Shown here piece by piece: positions 13,903 through 21,096 of a stretch of 23,773 bases of DNA (within the stretch, counting starts at the first letter, position 1; each line of letters begins with the position of its first letter). The stretch is taken from contig DASXSE010000111.1 in NCBI GenBank assembly GCA_036506175.1, positions 1 through 23,773 of the forward strand, in the 5' to 3' direction. The position numbers and the translations under genes were made by a program. The notes beneath the pieces were generated by a model that saw only the letters and a program-made list of their open reading frames with translations, searched no databases and had not been told where the DNA came from. The stretch comes from JAIBJP01 sp036506175. GTDB taxonomy: Bacteria; Actinomycetota; Thermoleophilia; Gaiellales; Gaiellaceae.

Positions 13903-13926
13903 CTTACAGCCGTCTCTCCTTTTACC

Positions 13927-14166
13927 TTACGGGCCGACCCGCCGGTCGTAATACGGATCGTCGCGGACGTACGTCTCGCGGCGCCACGGGCCCCAGCTAC
14001 CGACGCTCGACCAAAAGATGAGCGACAGCAAGAGACCCACCGCACCGACGATGACGAGGATCCACCCGATGGTGTCCACGTCGATCGTGCCGTTCGTGTT
14101 CGCGTGGACGGCCAGGGCCAGGATCAGCCCGACGGCGATGAGGAAGATGCTTACGCCGATGCCCAT
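13927..14166 (-). CDS. Small two-TM membrane protein, DUF6458-like
   Basis: Encodes 79 residues. The first membrane segment is MGIGVSIFLIAVGLILALAV and the second is IGWILVIVGAVGLLLSLIFW, joined by a short polar loop (HANTNGTIDVDT). The tail is charged and Tyr/Arg-rich (RRETYVRDDPYYDRRVGP). This matches the layout I know from actinobacterial DUF6458 proteins, whose function is unknown. AAGGAGG sits 9 nt before the ATG. The gene ends in a strong terminator, so it is probably a single-gene unit. The 99 bp to the divergent oxidase operon must hold both promoters; no clear hexamer pair was found there. Confidence 0.8.
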   Translation of the reverse strand: MGIGVSIFLIAVGLILALAVHANTNGTIDVDTIGWILVIVGAVGLLLSLIFWSSVGSWGPWRRETYVRDDPYYDRRVGP

Positions 14167-14265
14167 ATTTCATTGCCTCCTTGGGGTTCCTGGCTACAAC
14201 GGTCGAAGCCACGACCTGGATACGGTTGCGTTAGGGTTGTCTCCGCTCGGTACCCGCCTCCTTTA

Positions 14266-15258
14266 GTGCGAAAACGCTCGATCATCCAGATGGTGCTCGT
14301 GGGCGTCGCAGTTGGCGGTGCTCTCGCTCTCGTCGCGATTCTCATCCCCTGGCTCCCGCCTGCCGATTCGACGCAGGCGCACAAGGTGGACGACGTCTAC
14401 TGGTTCGTGACGATCATCTGCATGGCGATCTTCGCGCTCGTCGCCGGCGTGTCCGTCTACTCGGTCTGGAAGTTCCGGGCAGGCCCGGAGGACTTGGACG
14501 ATGGCAGTCCGATCCACGGCCACACCGGCCTCGAGGTCGTCTGGACGGCCATTCCGGCCGCGCTCGTGACAGCAATTTCCATCTACAGCGGCGTCGTCCT
14601 CACGAAGATGGAGGAGATCCCGAAAGACCACCGGATCGTCCAGGTGTCGGGGCAGCAGTTCACCTGGTCGTTCCAGTATCCGGAGGCGAAAGTGACGAGC
14701 GGCCAGCTGACGCTCCCGGTGAATCAGCCCGTTGAGCTGAAGCTGAGCGCCCGCGACGTCATCCACTCGTTCTGGGTGCCCGAGTGGCGCGTGAAGAAGG
14801 ACGCCGTTCCGGGGATCGAGACGAACGTGATCGTCACGCCGACGAAGGTGGGAACCTTCACGGTCATATGCACCGAGCTGTGCGGGCTCGGGCACGCAGC
14901 GATGCGGGCGAAAGCGGTGGTGATGACCCAGCAAGGGTTCGATGCTTGGCTCAGACTTCAAAAACGCTTGGCCACCCTGGGCGGAAGCGCGCAGGGAAAG
15001 ACGCTCTTCACGCAGCAGTGCGGAACCTGTCACCGGCTATCCGATGCGGGTACCACAGGGGAAGTCGGACCCGACCTCGATAAGGTGTTGCCGAGCAAGA
15101 GCGCCGACTTCATCCGCGAATCGATTGTGAATCCGAACGCCGAGATCGCACCCGGATTTAGGCCCGGCGTCATGCCTCAGGACTTCAAGGACAAACTGTC
15201 GACGCAGCAGCTCGACAGCCTCGTCGAATACCTGCTGAAGACAGCGGGGAAGGCTTAG
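14266..15258 (+). CDS. ctaC: Cytochrome c oxidase subunit II fused to cytochrome c (caa3-type)
   Basis: Encodes 330 residues from GTG at 14266. Three hydrophobic segments lie at about 9-30, 46-66 and 92-112; the first may be a signal or membrane anchor. The periplasm-facing cupredoxin domain carries the CuA ligands His167 (HSFWVPEW), Cys202, Glu204, Cys206, His210 and Met213 (CTELCGLGHAAM). After a linker comes a cytochrome c domain with CGTCH (Cys252, Cys255, His256) and a likely axial Met303 (GVMP). Electrons pass from the c heme to CuA and on to subunit I. The coxA start is 4 bp after the stop. The start has no ribosome site; ATG at 14290 would remove most of the first membrane segment's N-flank. 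Confidence 0.93.
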   Translation: MRKRSIIQMVLVGVAVGGALALVAILIPWLPPADSTQAHKVDDVYWFVTIICMAIFALVAGVSVYSVWKFRAGPEDLDDGSPIHGHTGLEVVWTAIPAALVTAISIYSGVVLTKMEEIPKDHRIVQVSGQQFTWSFQYPEAKVTSGQLTLPVNQPVELKLSARDVIHSFWVPEWRVKKDAVPGIETNVIVTPTKVGTFTVICTELCGLGHAAMRAKAVVMTQQGFDAWLRLQKRLATLGGSAQGKTLFTQQCGTCHRLSDAGTTGEVGPDLDKVLPSKSADFIRESIVNPNAEIAPGFRPGVMPQDFKDKLSTQQLDSLVEYLLKTAGKA

Positions 15259-15262
15259 GACG

Positions 15263-17215
15263 ATGGCCGTTCAAGTCCGAGAGCACGAGCACGTGGAGAC
15301 GCACGGACCGCCACCGCGCCGCGGGTGGCGCCGCTGGACGGCAGGCGGCTGGCTGCGCGTGCTCTGGGTTGTGCCGCTCTCGTTCGCGTTCGCCACGGGA
15401 CTCGTCATCGGCGCGCGCAAGGGCTTCGGCTACGAGCCGCTCTGGGATCTCCAGGTCCTGCTGACGGCGTGGCTCGTGATCGTCCCGCTGGGCTTCCTCG
15501 TCGCCATCGGCGGGTTCGACTACTGGGCCTACTGGGTGTCGGGCCGGCCGACGAGGCCCGAAGACCACTCCGGCCACGGGGCGCGCAGCTGGAAGGACTA
15601 CTTCCGCGTCAACACCGACCACAAGGTCATCGGCATCCAGTACCTCGTGACGACGATCTTCTTCTTCCTCGCCGCGGGCCTGATGGCGATGTTCATGCGC
15701 GCCGAGCTGGCGCGGCCCGGGATGCAGTTCGTGGACAACAACACGTTCAACGGGCTCTTTTCCGTCCACGCGTCGCTGATGATCTTCCTGTTCGTCATCC
15801 CGGCGTTCGCGGGTCTCGGCAACTTCGTCATCCCGCTCATGATCGGGGCGCCGGACATGGCGTTCCCCCGCCTGAACGCCCTGTCCTACTGGCTGCTCCC
15901 GATCGCCGGCTTCATCATGCTCTCGAGTTACGTCATCCCCGACGGAGGCGCTTTCGCGGCCGGGTGGACGAACTACACGCCGCTCGCCGTCCAGCAACCG
16001 GTCGGAAACGTCTTTTTCCAGATGGCGGTCCAGTGGGCTGGCGCGTCTTCGATCATGACCGCGCTCAACTTCCTGGTCACGATCATCACCATGCGCGCGC
16101 CGGGGATGTCCTTCTGGCGCCTGCCGCTACTTGTGTGGGCGAACTTCGCGACCTCGACGCTCGTCGTCGTCGCGACGCCGTTCATCGCCGGCTCGCAGTT
16201 CTTCATCCTCTTCGACCGCGTCCTGCACACGCATTTCTTCACGCCGGGACCGGAAGGCGGCTACGTCATCGCCTATCAGCACATCTTCTGGTTCTACTCG
16301 CACCCGGCCGTCTACATCATGATGCTGCCCGGCTTCGGCATAGCCTCCGAGGTCATAGCCGTCTTCGCGCGGAAGCCCATCTTCGGCTACCGGCTGATGG
16401 CGCTCTCCCTCATGGCGATCCTGATACTCGGGTTCTCCGTGTGGGCGCACCACATGTTCGTCTCCGGCATGTCCTCGTGGCTGCGGATTCCCATGATGGT
16501 GACGACGATGCTCATCGCCGTCCCGACGGGCATCAAGGTGTTCAGCTGGCTGGCCACGCTGTGGGAGGGGCGCATCCACTTCAAGACGCCGATGCTGTTC
16601 GCGTTGGGCTTCGTCTCGATGTTCGTCATCGGGGGCCTCTCGGGCATCTATCTCGGCTCGATCCCCGTCGACATCCACGCGAGCGACACGTACTTCGTCG
16701 TCGCGCACATCCACTACGTCCTCTTCGGCGGCTCCCTCTTCACGATCTTCGCCGGCATCTACTACTGGTTCCCGAAGATGACTGGCCGCATGTACAACGA
16801 GTTCCTCGGGAAGCTCCACTTCTGGTGCACTTTCATCGGCTTCAACGTCACCTTCTTCCCCATGCACTGGCTGGGCCTCCAGGGGATGCCGCGCCGCGTA
16901 TCTGACTACGCCGACCGCTTCGGCAACCTCAACTTCGTCATCTCGATCGCCTCGTTCTTCCTCGGCGCCTCGACGGTCATCTTCGTCTACAACATGGTCG
17001 TCAGCTGGCGACGAGGGGCGCCCGCGCCATCCAATCCGTGGCGCGCGCTCACGCTCGAGTGGCAGGTGTCCTCACCGCCGCCGATCTTCAACTTCGACGA
17101 GATCCCGCAGGTCGTGGGGAGCCCGTACGAGTACGGCGTGCGCGGAGCGCGCCATGCGGTGATGAACGGTGACCGAGCCGAGGCTCCCGAACCCGAGAAG
17201 GTCACTGTCCATTGA
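15263..17215 (+). CDS. ctaD: Cytochrome c oxidase subunit I, A2-type, with N-terminal extension
   Basis: Encodes 650 residues. Heme a ligands are His169 (FSVHAS) and His484; the heme a3 ligand is His482 (YFVVAHIHYVL). CuB ligands are His347 (YSHPAVY), His396 and His397 (WAHHMFVSGM), with the cross-linking Tyr351. The K-channel Lys is at 425 (GIKVFSWLAT). The glutamate of A1 oxidases (HPEVY) is Ala349 here, preceded by Tyr345-Ser346, the YS signature of the A2 subfamily as in caa3 oxidases of Thermus and Rhodothermus. About 115 residues with two membrane segments (VLWVVPLSFAFATGLVIG, LQVLLTAWLVIVPLGFLVAI) precede the usual subunit I start (VNTDHKVIG). The enzyme reduces O2 to water and pumps protons. 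Confidence 0.95.
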   Translation: MAVQVREHEHVETHGPPPRRGWRRWTAGGWLRVLWVVPLSFAFATGLVIGARKGFGYEPLWDLQVLLTAWLVIVPLGFLVAIGGFDYWAYWVSGRPTRPEDHSGHGARSWKDYFRVNTDHKVIGIQYLVTTIFFFLAAGLMAMFMRAELARPGMQFVDNNTFNGLFSVHASLMIFLFVIPAFAGLGNFVIPLMIGAPDMAFPRLNALSYWLLPIAGFIMLSSYVIPDGGAFAAGWTNYTPLAVQQPVGNVFFQMAVQWAGASSIMTALNFLVTIITMRAPGMSFWRLPLLVWANFATSTLVVVATPFIAGSQFFILFDRVLHTHFFTPGPEGGYVIAYQHIFWFYSHPAVYIMMLPGFGIASEVIAVFARKPIFGYRLMALSLMAILILGFSVWAHHMFVSGMSSWLRIPMMVTTMLIAVPTGIKVFSWLATLWEGRIHFKTPMLFALGFVSMFVIGGLSGIYLGSIPVDIHASDTYFVVAHIHYVLFGGSLFTIFAGIYYWFPKMTGRMYNEFLGKLHFWCTFIGFNVTFFPMHWLGLQGMPRRVSDYADRFGNLNFVISIASFFLGASTVIFVYNMVVSWRRGAPAPSNPWRALTLEWQVSSPPPIFNFDEIPQVVGSPYEYGVRGARHAVMNGDRAEAPEPEKVTVH

Positions 17216-18048
17216 GCGCCCAGCCGCGCCACATCCTCGTCGTCGCCAACGAGACGGTTGCGGGCAAGACGCTCATCGACGCGCTGAAGAAGCGGTCTGA
17301 AGCGGGTCCGATCCGCGTGACGGTCGTCTCACCGCAAAACGAGCCGCGCGCCGGCTTCGTGGTCTACGCGGACAGCCGCCGCTCGAGCGCCGAACGCCGC
17401 CTCCGCCGGACGCTCGACCTCCTCCACGAGGCGGGCATAGCAGCTCGCGGCGCCGTCGTCGACCCAGATCCTTTGCAGGCCATCAAGGACGCCGTGTACG
17501 AGTATCAGCCCGACGAGATCATCATCTCCACCCACCCCGGCCAGTTGAAGTCGAGCTGGCTGCGGGCGAACCTGATCGACAGAGCCCGGAAAGCGGTTAG
17601 CGTGCCCGTCGACCACGTCGAGGTCGATCTCGAGTCGCCGCGCGAGCGGGCGCACGTGCTGGTGATCGCCAACCAGACGATCCTCGGGGAGCCGCTTCTC
17701 GCCGCGATCCGAGAGCGAAATGCGGCCGGGCCCACCGATTTCACGCTGCTCATCCCCGCCGATGCGGAGGGGGCCGAGCGGCGCCTGCGTGAGGTCTGCG
17801 AGCGGATGGGGACCGACGAGATCCAGGCGACGGGACTCCTGGGCGACGCGGATCCCGTCGTCGCCGCGCAGAACGCCGTCCATGACGAGCAGTTCGACGA
17901 GATCATCGTCTCCACGTTTCCGGAGGCGAGCTCGGGTTGGCTGCGCCGGGACGTCGTCGGGCGCATCAAGAGCCTGGGGCTTCCAGTTCAGCACGTCGTC
18001 GTCGCGCCCGAGGAGGCGAAGGCGGCCGAGAAGGCCGCCACAGCGTGA
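17212..18048 (+). CDS. Tandem Usp-like domain protein in the oxidase operon
   Basis: Encodes 278 residues in two similar halves. Each has a beta strand (HILVVANETVAGKTLIDAL; HVLVIANQTILGEPLLAAI), a DPLQAIKDAV / DPVVAAQNAV helix, a DEIIISTHP / DEIIVSTFP strand, and SSWLRANLIDRA / SGWLRRDVVGRI leading to a final VDHVEVD / VQHVVVA strand. This is the alpha/beta arrangement of universal stress proteins. The ATP-binding GxxGx9GS motif is not seen, so nucleotide binding is doubtful. It is soluble, with no signal or membrane segment. The TTG start overlaps the coxA TGA (TTGA), and its own stop overlaps the coxC GTG, so it is made together with the oxidase. A role as assembly factor or regulator is only inferred. 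Confidence 0.75.
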   Translation: MSAQPRHILVVANETVAGKTLIDALKKRSEAGPIRVTVVSPQNEPRAGFVVYADSRRSSAERRLRRTLDLLHEAGIAARGAVVDPDPLQAIKDAVYEYQPDEIIISTHPGQLKSSWLRANLIDRARKAVSVPVDHVEVDLESPRERAHVLVIANQTILGEPLLAAIRERNAAGPTDFTLLIPADAEGAERRLREVCERMGTDEIQATGLLGDADPVVAAQNAVHDEQFDEIIVSTFPEASSGWLRRDVVGRIKSLGLPVQHVVVAPEEAKAAEKAATA

Positions 18049-18656
18049 GCACCGCGGCGCACGCCGAAGAGCACGCCGGACATCCTCCGGTTGCAAATCG
18101 CAGCTCGCGCGTCGACTCGCGCTTGCTCGGCATCTACTTCTTCATCGCCTCCGAGGTGATGCTGTTCGGGTCGTTCTTCACGGCGTACTTCTTCGCCCGC
18201 GTCGTCGCGCACAAAGGGCCTTGGCCGCCGCATCCATACGAGCTCCCGGTCTACCTGGCGCTCTTGAACACCATCATCCTCGTGACGTCGAGCTTCTCGA
18301 TGCATTGGGCTCTGCAATCCATCAAGCGCAACAACCGCTCGGGTCTAATCGCCGGGCTCACGCTGACCTTCGGGCTCGGCCTCACGTTCCTCCTGATTCA
18401 GGCCCGCGAGTACACGCGCATCGGCTTCGCGCCGCACGACCTCGCCTTCGGATCGACGTTCTACGGTCTCACCGGGCTCCACGGCGCGCACGTGTTCGTC
18501 GGCCTCAACCTTCTGCTCTACGCGCTCATCCGCTCGGTGCGGGGACACTACGGTCCTGCTCCGCACGACCACCTCGGTGTCGAGATCCCCGGGATCTATT
18601 GGCACTTCGTGGACGTAATGTGGATTGTGGTGTACACCACGGTCTACGTCCTCTAG
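18045..18656 (+). CDS. ctaE: Cytochrome c oxidase subunit III
   Basis: Encodes 203 residues from GTG 18045, overlapping the previous stop as GTGA. About five membrane segments are present, as in bacterial short-form subunit III: LLGIYFFIASEVMLFGSFFT (with the conserved Glu), YLALLNTIILVTSSFSMHWA, LTLTFGLGLTFLLIQAREY, FYGLTGLHGAHVFVGLNLLL and the closing IYWHFVDVMWIVVYTTVYVL. The motifs TGLHGAHV and YWHFVDVMW are diagnostic. It binds no metal and stabilises subunit I. The next gene follows 9 bp on behind AGGAGG. Confidence 0.95.
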   Translation: MSTAAHAEEHAGHPPVANRSSRVDSRLLGIYFFIASEVMLFGSFFTAYFFARVVAHKGPWPPHPYELPVYLALLNTIILVTSSFSMHWALQSIKRNNRSGLIAGLTLTFGLGLTFLLIQAREYTRIGFAPHDLAFGSTFYGLTGLHGAHVFVGLNLLLYALIRSVRGHYGPAPHDHLGVEIPGIYWHFVDVMWIVVYTTVYVL

Positions 18657-18660
18657 GAGG
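18655..18660 (+). promoter_or_regulatory. Ribosome binding site AGGAGG
   Basis: It overlaps the ctaE stop and lies 5 nt before the ATG at 18666. It is the only strong Shine-Dalgarno site in the oxidase operon. Confidence 0.7.
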
Positions 18661-18665
18661 CCGTC

Positions 18666-19328
18666 ATGAGGAACCCGATTCGGACGGAGGCAGAAGCCTT
18701 CTCGTTCGTGATCGTGTGCTTGGTGCTCTTCGGTGCCGTGGCGCTCGCAGGCGCGCTCGGCGACCGGTGGGTTGCACTCGGCGTCTTCCTCGCGCTTGGG
18801 GTCGGCATAGGCGTCGGCTTCTACATGAAGTCGGAGCCGAAGGTCACGGAGCCCGCGGTGTGGGACCGCCGCCGCGCCGGGCCGGGCGAGCCGAAGCGGG
18901 TGTTGGTCGTCGCCAACGAGACGGTGGCCGGACGCGCACTGCGCGGGGAGATCGTGCACCGCACGGAGGGCGGGCCATGCGACGTGCTCGTCGTCTCCCC
19001 TGCCCTCAACTCCCGCCTCCGCCACTGGACCTCTGACGAGGACGCGGCGCGCGAGCGCGCGCAGGCCCGCCTGGACGAATCGCTCGGAGCCCTCGCTGCA
19101 GAGGGCGTCGCGGCCCACGGCGAGGTCGGGGACGACGACCCGATGCAGGCGATCGACGACGCGCTACGGACTTTCGGTGCCGACGAGATCATCATCTCCA
19201 CCCATCCTCCTGGGCGTTCGAACTGGCTCGAAAGCGAGTTGATCCGTCGGGCGCGGGAGCGCTTCGACGTGCCCATCACGCATGTCGTCGTCGACCTCGA
19301 GCACGAGCGCTCGAGGGCCACCAGCTGA
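18666..19328 (+). CDS. Two-TM protein fused to a Usp-like domain (last gene of oxidase operon)
   Basis: Encodes 220 residues. The N-terminus has two membrane segments (FSFVIVCLVLFGAVALAGAL; WVALGVFLALGVGIGVGFYM), the size and layout of a small oxidase subunit IV. A short linker (SEPKVTEPAVWDRRRAGPGE) then leads to a soluble domain from about residue 78. That domain closely matches the tandem protein encoded two genes upstream: KRVLVVANETVAGRAL, DDPMQAIDDALRTFGADEII, ISTHPPGRSNWLESELIRRA and PITHVVVDLEHE. Nine residues (VVANETVAG) and the DEIIISTHP strand are identical to the first repeat there. The ATP-binding Usp motif is lacking. It may be a subunit IV carrying a cytoplasmic sensor or assembly domain; that role is inference. 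Confidence 0.75.
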   Translation: MRNPIRTEAEAFSFVIVCLVLFGAVALAGALGDRWVALGVFLALGVGIGVGFYMKSEPKVTEPAVWDRRRAGPGEPKRVLVVANETVAGRALRGEIVHRTEGGPCDVLVVSPALNSRLRHWTSDEDAARERAQARLDESLGALAAEGVAAHGEVGDDDPMQAIDDALRTFGADEIIISTHPPGRSNWLESELIRRARERFDVPITHVVVDLEHERSRATS

Positions 19329-19329
19329 G

Positions 19330-19797
19330 CTACGGGGCGGTCGTCGTCCCGGTCGTGGTCGCGCCGGTCGTGCCACCGGTCGTCCCGCCGGTCGCGCCAC
19401 CAGCTGGCTGCTGCTGAACCGGCTTGCCGGCGACGGACGCGACGTAGGCCGCCACGTCGACGAGCTGCTGCTCGGAGAGCTTCTGAGGCTCTTCGTCGAA
19501 ATGTGGCATCGGTGGCGCGGCAAGTCGCATCTGATCCAAGGTGATCTGGAAGAACGTGCTTTCGTCGAAGCTACCGCCGGCCTTCGAGCGGGCGGCGCGG
19601 AAGGAGTCGTCGAGGTTAGGCCCGACCGTGCCCGCTGTTGCCGCGTCGGCCAACGTGTGGCAACCGCCGCACTCCTTGGCGAACAGCGTCTTGCCCTGGT
19701 TCAGGTCGGCGCCCTTGGAATCGACCGCGCGACCCGCGCAGCCGGCGACCAGGAACGCCGCCGCGACCGGCACGAGAAAGAGGCGGCCCCAGTGCAA
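19330..19797 (-). CDS. Cytochrome c lipoprotein
   Basis: Encodes 155 residues from a TTG at 19797. The signal peptide ends in a lipobox (FLVAGC, Cys20). One heme c site is CGGCH (Cys43, Cys46, His47), with a likely axial Met97 in PPMPHF. The C-terminal ~28 residues are a low-complexity Gly/Thr/Ala tail after VQQQPAG. It is a membrane-anchored class I cytochrome c on the outer face and could donate electrons to the oxidase encoded convergently. Its stop lies one base from the stop of the last oxidase gene. It follows the STAS gene by 3 bp. A GTG at codon 9 would destroy the signal peptide, so TTG is preferred. Confidence 0.85.
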   Translation of the reverse strand: MHWGRLFLVPVAAAFLVAGCAGRAVDSKGADLNQGKTLFAKECGGCHTLADAATAGTVGPNLDDSFRAARSKAGGSFDESTFFQITLDQMRLAAPPMPHFDEEPQKLSEQQLVDVAAYVASVAGKPVQQQPAGGATGGTTGGTTGATTTGTTTAP

Positions 19798-19800
19798 CGC

Positions 19801-20166
19801 CTAGGTCTGCGCCTCTGCCCCCTGGCCGACGCCCTCGACTGCTTCGTCACGCGACCCGTAGATCGGAAAGACCTTGTTCAAGCCGGTTATCTCAAAGATC
19901 TTCGTGATGTTACGGTCGCTGCAGACGAGCGAGAGCCGGCCGCCATTCGGCCGCAGTCGCTTGACACCTCCGACGAGGACGCCGAGCGTGGTCGAGTCGA
20001 TGAAGGTCGTGTCGCTGAAGTCGACGATCACTTCCTTGGCGCCGTGGCCGATCACCTCGAGGAGCTGCTGCTTGAACTCAGGGGCGGTGTAAAGATCGAC
20101 CTCGCCCGAGAGGGAGATGACGTAGGCGTCGCTGCCGAGCTGGTCTGTCTTGACGTCGAAGTTCAT
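19801..20166 (-). CDS. STAS-domain anti-anti-sigma factor (SpoIIAA/RsbV-like)
   Basis: Encodes 121 residues, nearly all one STAS domain. ISLSGEVDLYTAPEFKQQLL is the first strand-helix unit and VIVDFSDTTFIDSTTLGVLV carries the phosphorylatable Ser58. GGRLSLVCSDRNITKIFEIT and GLNKVFPIYGS close the domain, followed by a short acidic tail. Such proteins bind anti-sigma kinases of the SpoIIAB/RsbW type when unphosphorylated and so release a sigma factor. No cognate kinase or sigma gene is in the window. It sits between a TPR membrane protein and a cytochrome c, probably one transcript. Start ATG 20166, with a GGGGGC just upstream. Confidence 0.9.
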   Translation of the reverse strand: MNFDVKTDQLGSDAYVISLSGEVDLYTAPEFKQQLLEVIGHGAKEVIVDFSDTTFIDSTTLGVLVGGVKRLRPNGGRLSLVCSDRNITKIFEITGLNKVFPIYGSRDEAVEGVGQGAEAQT

Positions 20167-20195
20167 GCGCCCCCTTGTCGTAGCCGCCGCGTACC

Positions 20196-21050
20196 TTAAC
20201 CGCTCGGCTGAAGCAGGGAGCTGGACTTCAGCGACTGTTCGAGCAGCTGGATCTGCTGCTTGACCTGTGGTGCGCTCGGATCGTTCGGCGCGAGCTTCAG
20301 GAACTGCTTGTACGCGGCGATCGCCGACGTCGCGTCGTTCGCCTGCTGCGCGGCGATCCCGAGCGAGAGGAAGAGGCTCGGATCGTCGGGTACGAGCAGG
20401 GTCAGCTGCTCGTAGACACGCTCCTGCTGAGCCGCTGCGTTCTGCGCGCGGGTCTGCGCCCGGCCGGCGCGCGCGTCGGCCTCCGCGGCGAGGTCCTGAG
20501 CGATCGTGTTCTGCTCCACCTGCTTGAGGAAGTCGCTGCTCGGCGCGGCGAAGGTCCCAACGGCCGAGACCTGCTGTGCGTCGGCCTGCGCTGCGTCGTA
20601 GTCCTGACGTGCCTTCGCCGCCAGAGAACCCCAGAGGTTGGCGAGCTGGCGGAGCGTGTCCGTGTCCTTCGGCTTCAGCGCCGTATACGCCTGCAGTGCC
20701 GTGACTGCTTCCTGCAGCCGGCCGTGATCCTGGAGTGCGTTTGCGTAGGCGAGCTGGGCAGCGGCGTCATCGGGATTGGCGAGAGCCTTCTTGCGCGCGT
20801 CGTCGACGTTGGAAGTCGCGTTGTGCTGCCCGATGACCTCTCTGAGGATGTCACCGATGCTCGTGCCGCCCACTCCGGTCCCGACGCCGAACGCGACGAA
20901 GCCGATCGCGAACGCGATTGCGAGGAGGAGGAAGACCCACTTCGCCCGACGGCGAAGCTTGGGGAAGAACATGAGGTCTTCGGCGCTGCGGGCACTTTTC
21001 TGAGCATGCGAGCGCGCGCGTCTGCGGCGCTGCGCTTGAGCTCGTGCCAA
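20196..21050 (-). CDS. Single-pass membrane protein with TPR repeats
   Basis: Encodes 284 residues from TTG at 21050, chosen because AAGGAGGA lies 5 nt upstream. The basic N-terminus (RRRRARSHAQKSAR) faces the cytoplasm. A membrane segment covers ~38-60 (WVFLLLAIAFAIGFVAFGVG), so the rest should be outside. TPR-like helices appear at NPDDAAAQLAYANALQDHGR, LQEAVTALQAYTALKPKDTD, and again at DDPSLFLSLGIAAQQANDAT, SAIAAYKQFLKLAPNDPSAP. The Ala/Gln-rich region between them looks like a long helix or coiled coil. TPR proteins mediate protein contacts; the partner is unknown. It is probably the first gene of a TPR-STAS-cytochrome c operon. Confidence 0.82.
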   Translation of the reverse strand: MARAQAQRRRRARSHAQKSARSAEDLMFFPKLRRRAKWVFLLLAIAFAIGFVAFGVGTGVGGTSIGDILREVIGQHNATSNVDDARKKALANPDDAAAQLAYANALQDHGRLQEAVTALQAYTALKPKDTDTLRQLANLWGSLAAKARQDYDAAQADAQQVSAVGTFAAPSSDFLKQVEQNTIAQDLAAEADARAGRAQTRAQNAAAQQERVYEQLTLLVPDDPSLFLSLGIAAQQANDATSAIAAYKQFLKLAPNDPSAPQVKQQIQLLEQSLKSSSLLQPSG

Positions 21051-21055
21051 ATCAC

Positions 21056-21063
21056 TCCTCCTT
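21056..21063 (-). promoter_or_regulatory. Ribosome binding site AAGGAGGA supporting a TTG start
   Basis: On the minus strand, 5 nt before the TTG at 21050. It decides the start of the TPR gene. Confidence 0.75.
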
Positions 21064-21088
21064 GAGATCGTCGCCCACTCGGTAGGCT
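21062..21088 (+). promoter_or_regulatory. Candidate promoter for the deaminase gene
   Basis: TTGAGA (21062-21067), a 15-nt spacer and TAGGCT (21083-21088) end 8 nt before the GTG at 21097. No ribosome site is present, so the transcript may be leaderless. It overlaps the ribosome site of the divergent TPR gene. Confidence 0.3.
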
Positions 21089-21096
21089 CCGCGGCT

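Noticed and set aside
14104..14265. Upstream start of coxB at 14104
   Set aside because: The extension runs antisense through the DUF6458-like gene and its ribosome site; membrane segments begin after the GTG at 14266.
15325..16905. 526-codon plus-strand frame inside coxA
   Set aside because: The product is His/Arg-rich and featureless, while the coxA frame carries all heme and copper ligands.
19330..19420. Short repeats (ccggtcgt, gccggtcg) resembling a CRISPR or tandem array
   Set aside because: They encode the Gly/Thr-rich tail of the cytochrome c lipoprotein; there is no regular spacer pattern.
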